Assembly: GCA_964443415.1 (NCBI GenBank)
Contig: CAYUDC010000038.1
Span: 1-20,410, forward strand
Length of the DNA stretch: 20,410 nt
Origin: B1 sp964443415
GTDB lineage: Bacteria > Bacteroidota > Bacteroidia > UKL13-3
Reading direction: 5' to 3'
Of the stretch, positions 9,434 through 16,391 are shown one piece after another. The notes under the pieces are model-generated. The model worked only from the letters and a program-made list of their open reading frames with translations. It ran no database searches and was not told where the DNA came from. Every line of letters starts with the position of its first letter. Positions within the stretch are counted from its first letter, which is position 1. The position numbers and the translations under genes were made by a program.

Positions 9434-10288
9434 CTACTTTCCGCCAACCGCCTTCACCTTCATTTCTTTTAGCGTTTTAAGGTCTTTTGCATTGCATTTG
9501 CACTTTTCTGGGCTGTCAGAAGTGTAATAGAGCAACTCGCTATTGGCAGCACTTACAAATAATTTATTGCAATATTTCTCGTCTTTAGAATAATAAAAGT
9601 ACACCATAGAATTGTCTTGCCATTTAATGGCTTTCTGTATCTCTTCTATATCTACTTCTTCTACATCGCCATCAAAAATAATCATGGCATCTTCTTTGCC
9701 TTTTAGCTCCAACTGTTTGTCTTCTATCAACAATTTTTTATCCACTAACTGACTTTTATCTGAAGGATAATTATTCATCATTTTGCTGGCAGACAAATCT
9801 CCATCAGAAGAAGCTTGCACCGCATAATTAAAATAATTGTTTAGCATTTGAATGCCGCGTGTTGCCTCGGCTTCCCAATCTGCAGTATCAATTCTATTGC
9901 TGCAATAGGCATATGCCAACAAAATATCAGGTGTAATTCTTCTGGTAAACTTTTTGGTGATCACAAAGGCATTCATGTCCTCTTCTGAACCCGCTACTTT
10001 GGCCTTTATTTTTGAGCCTTTGCTTTTGCTAAAATATAAGAAAGCATAGTCGCCTTTTTTATAGCGGTACAATGCCGTGTCTTCTGCATAATCATAGCCG
10101 GTAAATGTCCAATACCTCTCAACAGCAGCAATCACAGAAGCGTTATAAGCACTGTCTTGCAATAAAACTATGATCAATCTGGTGTCTTTAAACTTTTCTA
10201 GGTCTTCACGTTTTTTAAATGTACCAAATTGAGCAAAGGCACCCAGGCTCAATAAAATCAATGCGGCGGTATTTATTATCTTCTTCAT
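9434..10288 (-). CDS. secreted protein of unknown function
   Basis: I do not recognise a named family for this 284-residue protein. Residues 1-19 are a clear signal peptide (MKK, then a Leu/Ala core, cleavage near AFA|Q). There is no Cys at the cleavage site, so it is probably periplasmic or secreted and not a lipoprotein. The mature part begins with a Lys/Glu-rich segment (KKREDLEKFKD), then an alpha/beta-like stretch (TRLIIVLLQDSAYN) and AVERYWTFTGYDY. The middle is charged (KKLLIEDKQLELKGKED) and a Cys pair lies near the C-terminus (KCKC, about 262-264). It sits between the sigma factor terminator and the TerB-like gene, which it meets tail to tail with a 2-bp gap. A weak -7-like TAATTTTTG lies about 25 nt before the ATG. 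A TTGAACCAAA word ends 3 nt before the ATG. Confidence 0.85.
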   Translation of the reverse strand: MKKIINTAALILLSLGAFAQFGTFKKREDLEKFKDTRLIIVLLQDSAYNASVIAAVERYWTFTGYDYAEDTALYRYKKGDYAFLYFSKSKGSKIKAKVAGSEEDMNAFVITKKFTRRITPDILLAYAYCSNRIDTADWEAEATRGIQMLNNYFNYAVQASSDGDLSASKMMNNYPSDKSQLVDKKLLIEDKQLELKGKEDAMIIFDGDVEEVDIEEIQKAIKWQDNSMVYFYYSKDEKYCNKLFVSAANSELLYYTSDSPEKCKCNAKDLKTLKEMKVKAVGGK

Positions 10289-10326
10289 CGTTTTGGTTCA
10301 ACACACAATCATACAAAAATTAGCAC

Positions 10327-10360
10327 AAAAAAAAAGCAGTTTATTGCTAAACTGCTTTTT
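10327..10360 (-). terminator. intrinsic terminator of the sigma factor gene
   Basis: A perfect 8-bp stem (GCAGTTTA / TAAACTGC) with a 4-nt loop is flanked on the plus strand by nine A and five T. On the minus strand it gives a hairpin followed by nine T, 17 bp after the sigma factor stop. It separates that gene from the secreted protein gene downstream. Confidence 0.88.
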
Positions 10361-10376
10361 CATGCTATAAATTGTA

Positions 10377-10919
10377 TTACGCTGCTTCTACTTCTGTGTT
10401 GGCATAGCCATACATTTTGCCATACATCGACAAACTATTTCTGAGTTGTCTGCGGGCAACAAATATTCTTGTTTTAACTGTACCAATTGGAATTCTTAAA
10501 ATCTCAGCAATTTCATGGTATTTAAATCCTTTTACATTCATGGTAAATGGTTTACTTAAGCTCATAGGCAATTTACCAATTGCTTCTTCTATATCATTTC
10601 TCACAAACTTTTGCTCACCTTCATTTTTCACTAATGGTGCAATGCTATCTAAGTAAAAGTCATTATCTGTTTGATCAATAAAAGTGTTACGCTTTACCAT
10701 TCTGCGATAGTTATTGATAAAGGTATTCTTCATAATGGTATATAACCATCCTTTTAAATTGGTACCACTTTCGAACTTATCTTGATAAGTGAAGGCTTTT
10801 AACATTGTTTCCTGCACTAAATCATTTGTGTCTTCTACATTACGCGTTAGTTGGTAAGCGTATTGTCTAAGAGGCTTAGCCTCTCTTTCAACCATTCTTT
10901 TAAATTCTATTGCAGTCAT
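10377..10919 (-). CDS. ECF-type RNA polymerase sigma factor
   Basis: This 180-residue protein has the two-domain ECF layout. Region 2 spans about residues 12-75, with core-binding/-10 motifs in DTNDLVQETMLKAF and GWLYTIMKNTFINNYRR. Region 4 spans about 112-163, with the helix-turn-helix YHEIAEILRIPIGTVKTRI. It would direct RNA polymerase to a specific promoter set. I place the start at the ATG at 10919. A frame-extending TTG at 10952 overlaps the -7 box (10950-10957), so it could not lie on the transcript. The family, with NTFINNYRR and GFKYHEIA, is widespread and conserved in Bacteroidota. No anti-sigma gene (transmembrane or FecR-like) adjoins it, so control may be at the transcript level or by an unlinked factor. 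Confidence 0.93.
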   Translation of the reverse strand: MTAIEFKRMVEREAKPLRQYAYQLTRNVEDTNDLVQETMLKAFTYQDKFESGTNLKGWLYTIMKNTFINNYRRMVKRNTFIDQTDNDFYLDSIAPLVKNEGEQKFVRNDIEEAIGKLPMSLSKPFTMNVKGFKYHEIAEILRIPIGTVKTRIFVARRQLRNSLSMYGKMYGYANTEVEAA

Positions 10920-10949
10920 GTTGTTTAGGTTTTCGTTATTTTTGTTAAA

Positions 10950-10981
10950 CAAAGGTAAGGGGCAAAAAATGACAGATGCAA
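10950..10981 (-). promoter_or_regulatory. promoter of the sigma factor gene
   Basis: On the minus strand TTG (10981-10979), a 21-nt spacer and TACCTTTG (10957-10950) fit the Bacteroidota primary-sigma consensus. The expected transcript start near 10943 leaves about a 24-nt leader before the ATG at 10919. This indicates transcription by the housekeeping sigma and is not obviously autoregulation. Confidence 0.7.
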
Positions 10982-10985
10982 GCGT

Positions 10986-11021
10986 TTTTGTTTAATTATT
11001 TTCATTATTCATTAAACAAAA
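10986..11021. repeat. perfect 11-bp inverted repeat upstream of the sigma factor promoter
   Basis: TTTTGTTTAAT (10986-10996) and ATTAAACAAAA (11011-11021) are exact reverse complements around a 14-nt AT-rich centre. The element starts 5 bp upstream of the sigma factor's -33 box. The word TTAAACAAA recurs at 10945-10953, overlapping the -7 box, and at 11188-11196. This could be an operator for a dimeric regulator; in such AT-rich sequence chance is not excluded. Confidence 0.45.
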
Positions 11022-11239
11022 TATAACTACCTTATTATCAGCATATTTAATTTTATATAAACCCTAATGTCATAATTTGAACCAAAAAATATGATAAAAA
11101 TCAGACATTTTTAATTGGTTTTCTTTCGGTTTGAACCAAATATCCAGTAAGCAAAAACATTTTGTATAACATTTGTCTTATATCATTAAACAAAGCGGTT
11201 GTACTTAAATTAAAATACAGCTTGCCTTGATAATCCTAT

Positions 11240-11247
11240 TACCTTTG
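11240..11247 (+). promoter_or_regulatory. -7 promoter box abutting the tetrahydropterin synthase start
   Basis: TACCTTTG is an exact TAnnTTTG match and ends only 7 nt before the ATG at 11255. Transcription would begin at or within a few bases of the start codon. The nearest TTG (11222-11224) is at a short 15-nt spacing, so the -33 part is weak. Confidence 0.5.
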
Positions 11248-11254
11248 TATCGAT

Positions 11255-11665
11255 ATGGAAATTACAGTATCTAGAAAAGCACACTTTAACGCAGCACACA
11301 GATTACATGTACCTGAATGGACTGAAGAGGAGAACCGTGCCTATTTTGGAAATTGTAACAACAAGAACTTTCATGGGCATAATTACGACCTCATAGTAGC
11401 TGTTACCGGTGAAATAGATCCTGTGAGTGGTTATTTAATAGACATGAAACAATTGAGCCATTGGATTAAACAAGAAGTAGAAGATGCCTTCGATCATAAG
11501 AACCTAAACTTAGATTGCGAGGAATTTAAATCCCTCAATCCAACGGCTGAAAATATCGCAGTGGTAATTTGGAATAAACTTCGTAAACAAATTCCAACCC
11601 ACTTAAAATTAAAAGTTATTCTTTATGAAACAGAAAGAAACTTCGTTGAATACAACGGAAATTAA
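11255..11665 (+). CDS. 6-pyruvoyl-tetrahydropterin / 6-carboxytetrahydropterin synthase
   Basis: This 136-residue cytosolic enzyme has the PTPS/QueD fold. It acts on 7,8-dihydroneopterin triphosphate, the product of the adjacent GTP cyclohydrolase, giving 6-carboxy-tetrahydropterin (queuosine route) or 6-pyruvoyl-tetrahydropterin (biopterin route). Zinc ligands are His15 (AAHR) and His40/His42 (HGHNY). The catalytic Cys34 lies in FGNC, the Asp80-His81 pair in FDHKNLN, and the pterin-anchoring Glu125 in YETER. The Cys-x5-HGH spacing matches eukaryote-type PTPS and not the Cys-x3-HGH of E. coli QueD, so the exact product is open and I give no symbol. No queE or queC is visible here. Its last 41 bp overlap folE, implying a coupled operon. 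Confidence 0.9.
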   Translation: MEITVSRKAHFNAAHRLHVPEWTEEENRAYFGNCNNKNFHGHNYDLIVAVTGEIDPVSGYLIDMKQLSHWIKQEVEDAFDHKNLNLDCEEFKSLNPTAENIAVVIWNKLRKQIPTHLKLKVILYETERNFVEYNGN

Positions 11666-12326
11666 AGACCAGCACTTAACCCATGAAGACATGGGTGATA
11701 GTCATGCGGGTTTTTCAATGGAAACACCTCTTCGCGAAGATGCCTTTGCATTGGATGATGAGCTAAAGATTGAACTCATTGAAAAACACTTTAAGGAAAT
11801 CATGCTCATCTTGGGACTCGATTTAAATGATGACAGCCTTAGTGGCACACCACATCGTGTGGCTAAAATGTATGTAACAGAAATGTTTAAAGGGCTCGAC
11901 CCGAAAAATATGCCTGTTGCCAAATTGTTTGAAAATCGCTATCAATATAAAAATATGTTGGTAGAGAAAAACATCTCTTTTCATAGTGTTTGCGAGCATC
12001 ATTTTGTTCCCATCATTGGCAAAGCGCATGTTGCCTACATTCCAAACGGAAAAGTTGTTGGCTTGTCAAAGCTCAATCGTATAGTAAGGTATTTTGCTCA
12101 AAGACCTCAAGTACAAGAACGCATGACAGTGCAAATTGCTAATATGCTTAAAGAGGCACTTAACACTAACGATGTGGCAGTGATTATAGAAGCAGACCAC
12201 ATGTGTGTTGCTATGCGCGGCGTGCAAGATGTAACTAGTTCTACTGTTACCTCTGATTATTCTGGTAAATTCTTAGATATGAAAACCCGCGAGGAGTTTA
12301 TTAAGATGATTGCATTGGAGAAATAA
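11625..12326 (+). CDS. folE: GTP cyclohydrolase I
   Basis: This enzyme converts GTP to 7,8-dihydroneopterin triphosphate, the entry step for folate and for the pterin made by the overlapping upstream gene. The 233-residue protein has zinc ligands Cys123 and His126 (SVCEHH) and Cys194 (DHMC), catalytic His125 and His192, and the signature HVAYIPNGKVVGLSKLNRIV. The first 30 residues are variable. The ATG at 11625 overlaps the upstream gene by 41 bp; an ATG at 11691 would remove the overlap and still keep the conserved domain. I favour the upstream start because homologues usually have a leader of some 10-20 residues before the GDSH-like segment. Its 3' end overlaps the convergent hutI by 26 bp. 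Confidence 0.94.
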   Translation: MKQKETSLNTTEIKDQHLTHEDMGDSHAGFSMETPLREDAFALDDELKIELIEKHFKEIMLILGLDLNDDSLSGTPHRVAKMYVTEMFKGLDPKNMPVAKLFENRYQYKNMLVEKNISFHSVCEHHFVPIIGKAHVAYIPNGKVVGLSKLNRIVRYFAQRPQVQERMTVQIANMLKEALNTNDVAVIIEADHMCVAMRGVQDVTSSTVTSDYSGKFLDMKTREEFIKMIALEK

Positions 12327-13560
12327 TTGCTCCATTGATTACTACGGATTCTATTAGATCTTCACCAAAACTATAAGGCAAATAAGCCAACCCATTTACT
12401 TTTTTAGTAATGATGAGGTTGGCTTTTTTGTTTTTAGTAATACTGCCGTGGGTGCTGCTTAGCTCTAAAGCATAAGCTGCATTAATGGTTAATGCATTCA
12501 TGGCTTCTTGTGGCGTTAGTTTCATTTGGGTGCATGCCAAACTCAACACAAAACCCATTCTTCCATTAGGCGTGCTGCCAGGATTATAATCACTTGCCAA
12601 ACAAACTGGCAAACCTGCATCAATCATTTTGCGCACAGGCGCGTAAGGAATTCCTAAAAAGAAAGAACAACCTGGCAATGCCACCGGCATGGTTTGACTA
12701 TTTAACAAACTAGCAATCTCATCGTCGCCTGTATACTCTAAATGGTCTACACTTAATGCTTTGTGTTTTACTGCCACTTGTACACCGCCAGTATAACCTA
12801 ATTCGTTTCCATGTATTTTAGCCTTTAAACCATACTGTGCAGCTGCCTCTAGCAACTGACTTGTTTCTTCTGGTGTAAAAAATCCTTGATCGCAAAATAC
12901 ATCCATGTAATCTGCTAACTGCTCTTGGTGAATTTGAGGGAGCATTTCTTGGATGATTAATTTGATATAGCCTTCTCTGTTTTGTTTATAGGCTAATGGA
13001 ATGGCATGGGCACCTAAAAAGGTAGCCTTAACAGGAATGGGAGACTTTTCTTTTAAGCGTTTAATTACGCGCAACATTTTGATTTCATCGGCTACGGTTA
13101 AACCATATCCACTTTTAATTTCGATAGCACCTGTTCCCCATGTTATTAACTTTTGCAAGCGATGCCATGCCTGGCTAAACAACTCATCCTCCGACATAGC
13201 CTGAAGCTTGGCCGCTGAGTTAAGGATGCCGCCGCCGGCGGCGGCAATCTCTTCATAGGTTTTGCCCTTGATGCGCATCACAAACTCCTCTTCTCTGCTG
13301 GCTGCAAATACAATATGTGTATGAGAATCTACAAAGGCGGGCATCACTAATCTTTCGCTGCAATCTATTATGTTGGTATGGTCAGCTATTTGGGGCAAAT
13401 TGCTCATAGGCCCATAATCTATAATGGTTTCGTTTTGAACCAAAAGCCAGGCGTCTGAAAGGGTTTGCCAATTTTGCATGTCTTTACCTCGCTTGAGCAA
13501 GGCACCACTTTCATCTATACCTTCTAACGACTTGATATGTGTCAATAATAAATCTGTCAT
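12301..13560 (-). CDS. hutI: imidazolonepropionase
   Basis: This amidohydrolase opens the ring of 4-imidazolone-5-propionate to give N-formimino-L-glutamate, the third step of histidine breakdown, in the cytosol. It is 419 residues, the usual length. Metal and substrate residues are visible: His80 and His82 in DSHTHIVF, His185 in GAHAIP, His250 and Glu253 in HGNELGYTGG, His273 in VDHLEY, and Asp324 in ASDYNPGS. No hutH, hutU or hutG is adjacent, so the pathway genes are dispersed. It runs convergent to folE with a 26-bp overlap at the stops. A TATTTTCG box (13565-13572, minus) lies only 4 bp from the ATG. Confidence 0.95.
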   Translation of the reverse strand: MTDLLLTHIKSLEGIDESGALLKRGKDMQNWQTLSDAWLLVQNETIIDYGPMSNLPQIADHTNIIDCSERLVMPAFVDSHTHIVFAASREEEFVMRIKGKTYEEIAAAGGGILNSAAKLQAMSEDELFSQAWHRLQKLITWGTGAIEIKSGYGLTVADEIKMLRVIKRLKEKSPIPVKATFLGAHAIPLAYKQNREGYIKLIIQEMLPQIHQEQLADYMDVFCDQGFFTPEETSQLLEAAAQYGLKAKIHGNELGYTGGVQVAVKHKALSVDHLEYTGDDEIASLLNSQTMPVALPGCSFFLGIPYAPVRKMIDAGLPVCLASDYNPGSTPNGRMGFVLSLACTQMKLTPQEAMNALTINAAYALELSSTHGSITKNKKANLIITKKVNGLAYLPYSFGEDLIESVVINGAIISPMQSS

Positions 13561-13564
13561 GTTG

Positions 13565-13572
13565 CGAAAATA
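13565..13572 (-). promoter_or_regulatory. possible -7 box abutting the hutI start
   Basis: Minus-strand TATTTTCG matches TAnnTTTG at 5 of the 6 fixed positions and ends 4 bp before the hutI ATG. No good TTG is found at the expected distance, so this is a weak call. If real, the mRNA would be essentially leaderless. Confidence 0.3.
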
Positions 13573-13576
13573 GGAA

Positions 13577-13608
13577 TTGTAGAGTAGTTACACATCCGCA
13601 TAATTTTG
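13577..13608 (+). promoter_or_regulatory. promoter of the PIG-L deacetylase gene
   Basis: TTG (13577-13579), a 21-nt spacer and TAATTTTG (13601-13608) fit the Bacteroidota consensus. The -7 box ends 12 nt before the ATG at 13621. A TTG that would lengthen the frame (13606) falls inside the box, which supports the ATG start. Confidence 0.72.
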
Positions 13609-13620
13609 TTTATTTGCTTT

Positions 13621-16134
13621 ATGAATTACCTAAAGTACTTTCTTCACCTACTTTTCATCGGCGCTTTGGTTCAAACCGCCAACGCACAAAGCCCCAAAAA
13701 CCTAAATGCAGCTGAAATTGAATTAGAAATAAAAAAGCTACGCACCAGCGGCTCGGTGCTTTATATAGCGGCTCACCCCGATGACGAAAACACCCGACTT
13801 ATTTCGTGGCTTGCCAACGAAAAATGCGTGAGAACAGGCTACCTTAGTCTTACCCGCGGAGATGGCGGCCAAAACCTCATTGGCGCAGAGCAAGGCACTT
13901 CTTTAGGTGTTATCCGTAGCCAAGAACTCCTAGCAGCCAGACGCACCGACGGCGGCGAACAATTTTTTACAAGGGCCTTTGATTTTGGCTACAGTAAAAC
14001 GCCCATCGAAACATTTGACAAATGGAATAGAGAGAAAATATTAGCGGATGTAGTGTTTGTAATCAGAACCTTTCAACCAGATATCATCATCACCCGCTTT
14101 GCCACAGATGGTAGTGGCGGACATGGGCACCATACCGCTTCTGCCATGTTAGCCGAAGAGGCTTTTGACGCAGCGGCCGACCCTAAAAAATTTCCTGAAC
14201 AGCTTAGCAAAGTAAGTGTTTGGCAAGCCAAAAGACTCTTGTATAACTCGGCAGCACGTTTTTGGAACCCCAACGCAGATATGACTGGCCACCTAAAAGT
14301 AGATGTAGGAAACTATAATGTTTTACTTGGGAAAAGCTATGGAGAAATTGCTGCCGAAAGCAGAAGCATGCACCGCTCTCAAGGATTTGGCTCGGCCAAA
14401 CAACGCGGAGAAATTTTTGAATATTTTAAACCCATTAAAGGTGATACGGCCAAATTGAACGACATTTTTCAAGGCATTGAACTTGGAATGAAGCGCTATA
14501 AAAATGGCAAAAAACTGGAAGATATACTGGTAGAACTCTTGCAAGTATGGAAACAAAACGATTTGGATGCCTGCAATAAGCTCATTAAAAAGGCCATCAA
14601 AATTACCCAACAAGAGGGCAGCGACATCCCAGAATACCAGCGTAAAAGATTGTACAAATTAATGTTGCACATGTATGGTATTTTTATTGAAGCAGTAAGC
14701 GAAGGCAGCGGGGTAACGGCCATTGGCGACTCTTTAAAAGTAAAAATTACCGCACTCAATCGTTCGAATGCCAACATCAAACTAGAAGGAATAGGCATCT
14801 TTTTAAATGGAGCAGAAATTCCAAAATGCAACCCAGGCGCCTATAACGAACAGCTTAACCAAGTTTTGGCTACCCAAAAAGCATTTAACAAAACCATTGG
14901 ATTTGTTAGCTGCCCGAAGGCTCAAACAAGTAAGCTCTACTGGCTAGCCCAGCCCATTAAAGACAATAAGTTTGTGCACCTCCAAAACATCGAACCATGG
15001 GGATTAATCACCAATTACTTGGTATTATTTGATTTGAATATTGATGGGGAGACCTTTCAGTTTAGTGAAGATTTAAAATATAAATGGACCGACCCAGACA
15101 AGGGCGAAAACTACCGCGCGCATTTATTGGTTCCGCCTGTTACCATTAAACTGCCTTATAACTTTGTGCTATTAAATGGTCAAAGTGCTAAGAAGATGAA
15201 GATTCAGCTTCAAGCCCATAAAAATCAGGTAAAGGGCTTGTTGTATTACGGAGAAAAATCCTATCCATTTGACATTGCTAAAAAAGGCGATATCCAAGAA
15301 ATTAGCATCTTACTAAGTGCCAAAGATGCTAACAAAACAACTGGTGAAGTGCAATTGTATGTAAGCGTTGAAGGTTATGAGCCAAGCCTTGCTTTAGGTT
15401 ACGAAGAAATTAAATACGACCATATTCCCATTCAGGGTTTATTTGATAATGCTTCTATAAAATTGGTAGAGGCAGACATCAAAAAGAAGCTGAAGAAGGT
15501 GGGTTATATCCCAGGTGCAGGAGATGAGGTAGCGGCTTGTCTAGAGCAATTGGGCTACGAGGTAATCATCATTACAGATGAGCGCTTAAAGAAGGGCAAG
15601 TTATCTGATTTACCAACCATTATTACAGGGGTGAGGGCTTTTAACACCAATGAAAACCTTAGCTTGTATCGCACGCGTTTGATGGATTATGTTCGTGGTG
15701 GTGGCAACTTAATAGTACAATACAACACCAACAGTTTTGCTGGCCCATTTAAAGGGGATATTGGCCCCTACCCTTTTAAGATATCAAGAAATAGAGTAAC
15801 CAATGAGCAAGCAATGGTAAACATATTGGAGCCACAACACCCGGTATTAAATGTACCTAATAAGATTAGGGAGAAAGACTTCGATAATTGGGTGCAAGAG
15901 CGCAGTATTTACGAAGCCACAGAGGTAGATACCAATTATAAGCAGTTGTTTATAATGGCCGATGTAGGTGAGAAACCTACTACCGGAAGCTTAATCACAG
16001 CTAAATATGGTAAAGGTTATTTTACCTATACGGGTCTGGTATTTTTTAGGCAACTGCCCGCGGGCAATGCCGGGGCTTATAAGTTATTTGTAAATTTAAT
16101 TGAGCAGGGAAAGCATGCCATGCGCAAGCCTTAG
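13621..16134 (+). CDS. exported PIG-L family deacetylase with large C-terminal extension
   Basis: This is an 837-residue protein. Residues 1-22 are a signal peptide (Leu/Phe-rich core, cleavage near ANA|Q), so it works outside the cytoplasm. The PIG-L/LmbE zinc hydrolase domain covers about 45-280, with AHPDDE (His52, Asp54, Asp55) and GGHGHH (His168, His170, His171) supplying metal and catalytic residues. The family removes acetyl groups from N-acetylglucosamine-like sugars; the substrate here is unknown. The middle (about 370-600) looks like beta-sandwich domains. The C-terminal part (about 625-830) resembles a glutamine-amidotransferase-like alpha/beta fold without a visible catalytic Cys (PGAGDEVAACLEQLGYEV, then YVRGGGNLIVQYNT). 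Similar long PIG-L proteins are common in Bacteroidota. I use the ATG at 13621 because the promoter excludes an earlier TTG. It ends 2 bp from the convergent Nfu gene. Confidence 0.92.
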   Translation: MNYLKYFLHLLFIGALVQTANAQSPKNLNAAEIELEIKKLRTSGSVLYIAAHPDDENTRLISWLANEKCVRTGYLSLTRGDGGQNLIGAEQGTSLGVIRSQELLAARRTDGGEQFFTRAFDFGYSKTPIETFDKWNREKILADVVFVIRTFQPDIIITRFATDGSGGHGHHTASAMLAEEAFDAAADPKKFPEQLSKVSVWQAKRLLYNSAARFWNPNADMTGHLKVDVGNYNVLLGKSYGEIAAESRSMHRSQGFGSAKQRGEIFEYFKPIKGDTAKLNDIFQGIELGMKRYKNGKKLEDILVELLQVWKQNDLDACNKLIKKAIKITQQEGSDIPEYQRKRLYKLMLHMYGIFIEAVSEGSGVTAIGDSLKVKITALNRSNANIKLEGIGIFLNGAEIPKCNPGAYNEQLNQVLATQKAFNKTIGFVSCPKAQTSKLYWLAQPIKDNKFVHLQNIEPWGLITNYLVLFDLNIDGETFQFSEDLKYKWTDPDKGENYRAHLLVPPVTIKLPYNFVLLNGQSAKKMKIQLQAHKNQVKGLLYYGEKSYPFDIAKKGDIQEISILLSAKDANKTTGEVQLYVSVEGYEPSLALGYEEIKYDHIPIQGLFDNASIKLVEADIKKKLKKVGYIPGAGDEVAACLEQLGYEVIIITDERLKKGKLSDLPTIITGVRAFNTNENLSLYRTRLMDYVRGGGNLIVQYNTNSFAGPFKGDIGPYPFKISRNRVTNEQAMVNILEPQHPVLNVPNKIREKDFDNWVQERSIYEATEVDTNYKQLFIMADVGEKPTTGSLITAKYGKGYFTYTGLVFFRQLPAGNAGAYKLFVNLIEQGKHAMRKP

Positions 16135-16136
16135 AC

Positions 16137-16373
16137 TTACTCTACTGCGCTTACCCTTGTAATTTGAGGAATGGCATTTCTAATGCCATTTTCTATTCCT
16201 GCTTTCATGGTCATAGAGCTCATAGAGCAACTGCTGCAATTGCCAACCAATCTTAGTCTAACCTCCAACTCATCGGTTATCTCTACCAACTCAACATCCC
16301 CTCCATCTGCTTGTAGAAAGGGTCTCATGCCGTTTAAGGCAATCTCTACTTTTTCTATCAATTCTTGATTCAT
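16137..16373 (-). CDS. NifU C-terminal-domain (Nfu) iron-sulfur scaffold protein
   Basis: This 78-residue protein consists of the Nfu domain alone. FLQADGGDVELV (19-30) is the family's signature, and Cys46 and Cys49 in GNCSSC form the CxxC that holds a 4Fe-4S cluster between two subunits for transfer to apoproteins. It is cytosolic. It lies 18 bp downstream of the Mrp-family ATPase on the same strand, so the two are probably co-transcribed as an Fe-S assembly or carrier pair. It has no N-terminal scaffold or A-type domain, unlike NifU or NfuA. Confidence 0.93.
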   Translation of the reverse strand: MNQELIEKVEIALNGMRPFLQADGGDVELVEITDELEVRLRLVGNCSSCSMSSMTMKAGIENGIRNAIPQITRVSAVE

Positions 16374-16391
16374 CTTGCTAACATAAAGATT

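Larger units (their letters stand above)
10920..11254. other. 335-bp intergenic control region between divergent genes
   Basis: No credible reading frame or RNA gene was seen. The region is very AT-rich. It holds the sigma factor promoter at one end and the tetrahydropterin synthase -7 box at the other. Between them lie the 10986-11021 inverted repeat and two direct copies of TTTGAACCAAA (11076-11086 and 11130-11140, 54 bp apart). A TCATTAAACAAA 12-mer occurs twice, at about 11009-11020 and 11185-11196. No riboswitch-like conserved structure was recognised. Confidence 0.6.

Noticed and set aside
10327..10360. Small RNA or CRISPR-like hairpin
   Set aside because: It is a single hairpin with A/T tracts immediately after a stop codon, fully explained as an intrinsic terminator; no repeated spacer pattern exists in the window.
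10917..10952. Extension of the sigma factor to a TTG at 10952
   Set aside because: The TTG overlaps the TACCTTTG promoter box, so it would lie upstream of the transcript start. Family homology begins at the ATG at 10919.
13227..13246. hutI palindrome as a terminator or recombination site
   Set aside because: There is no T-run next to it, it lies in a conserved coding motif, and no disruption or duplicate surrounds it.
13606..13620. Five-residue N-terminal extension of the PIG-L protein from a TTG at 13606
   Set aside because: It falls inside the TAATTTTG box. The ATG at 13621 gives a standard signal peptide.
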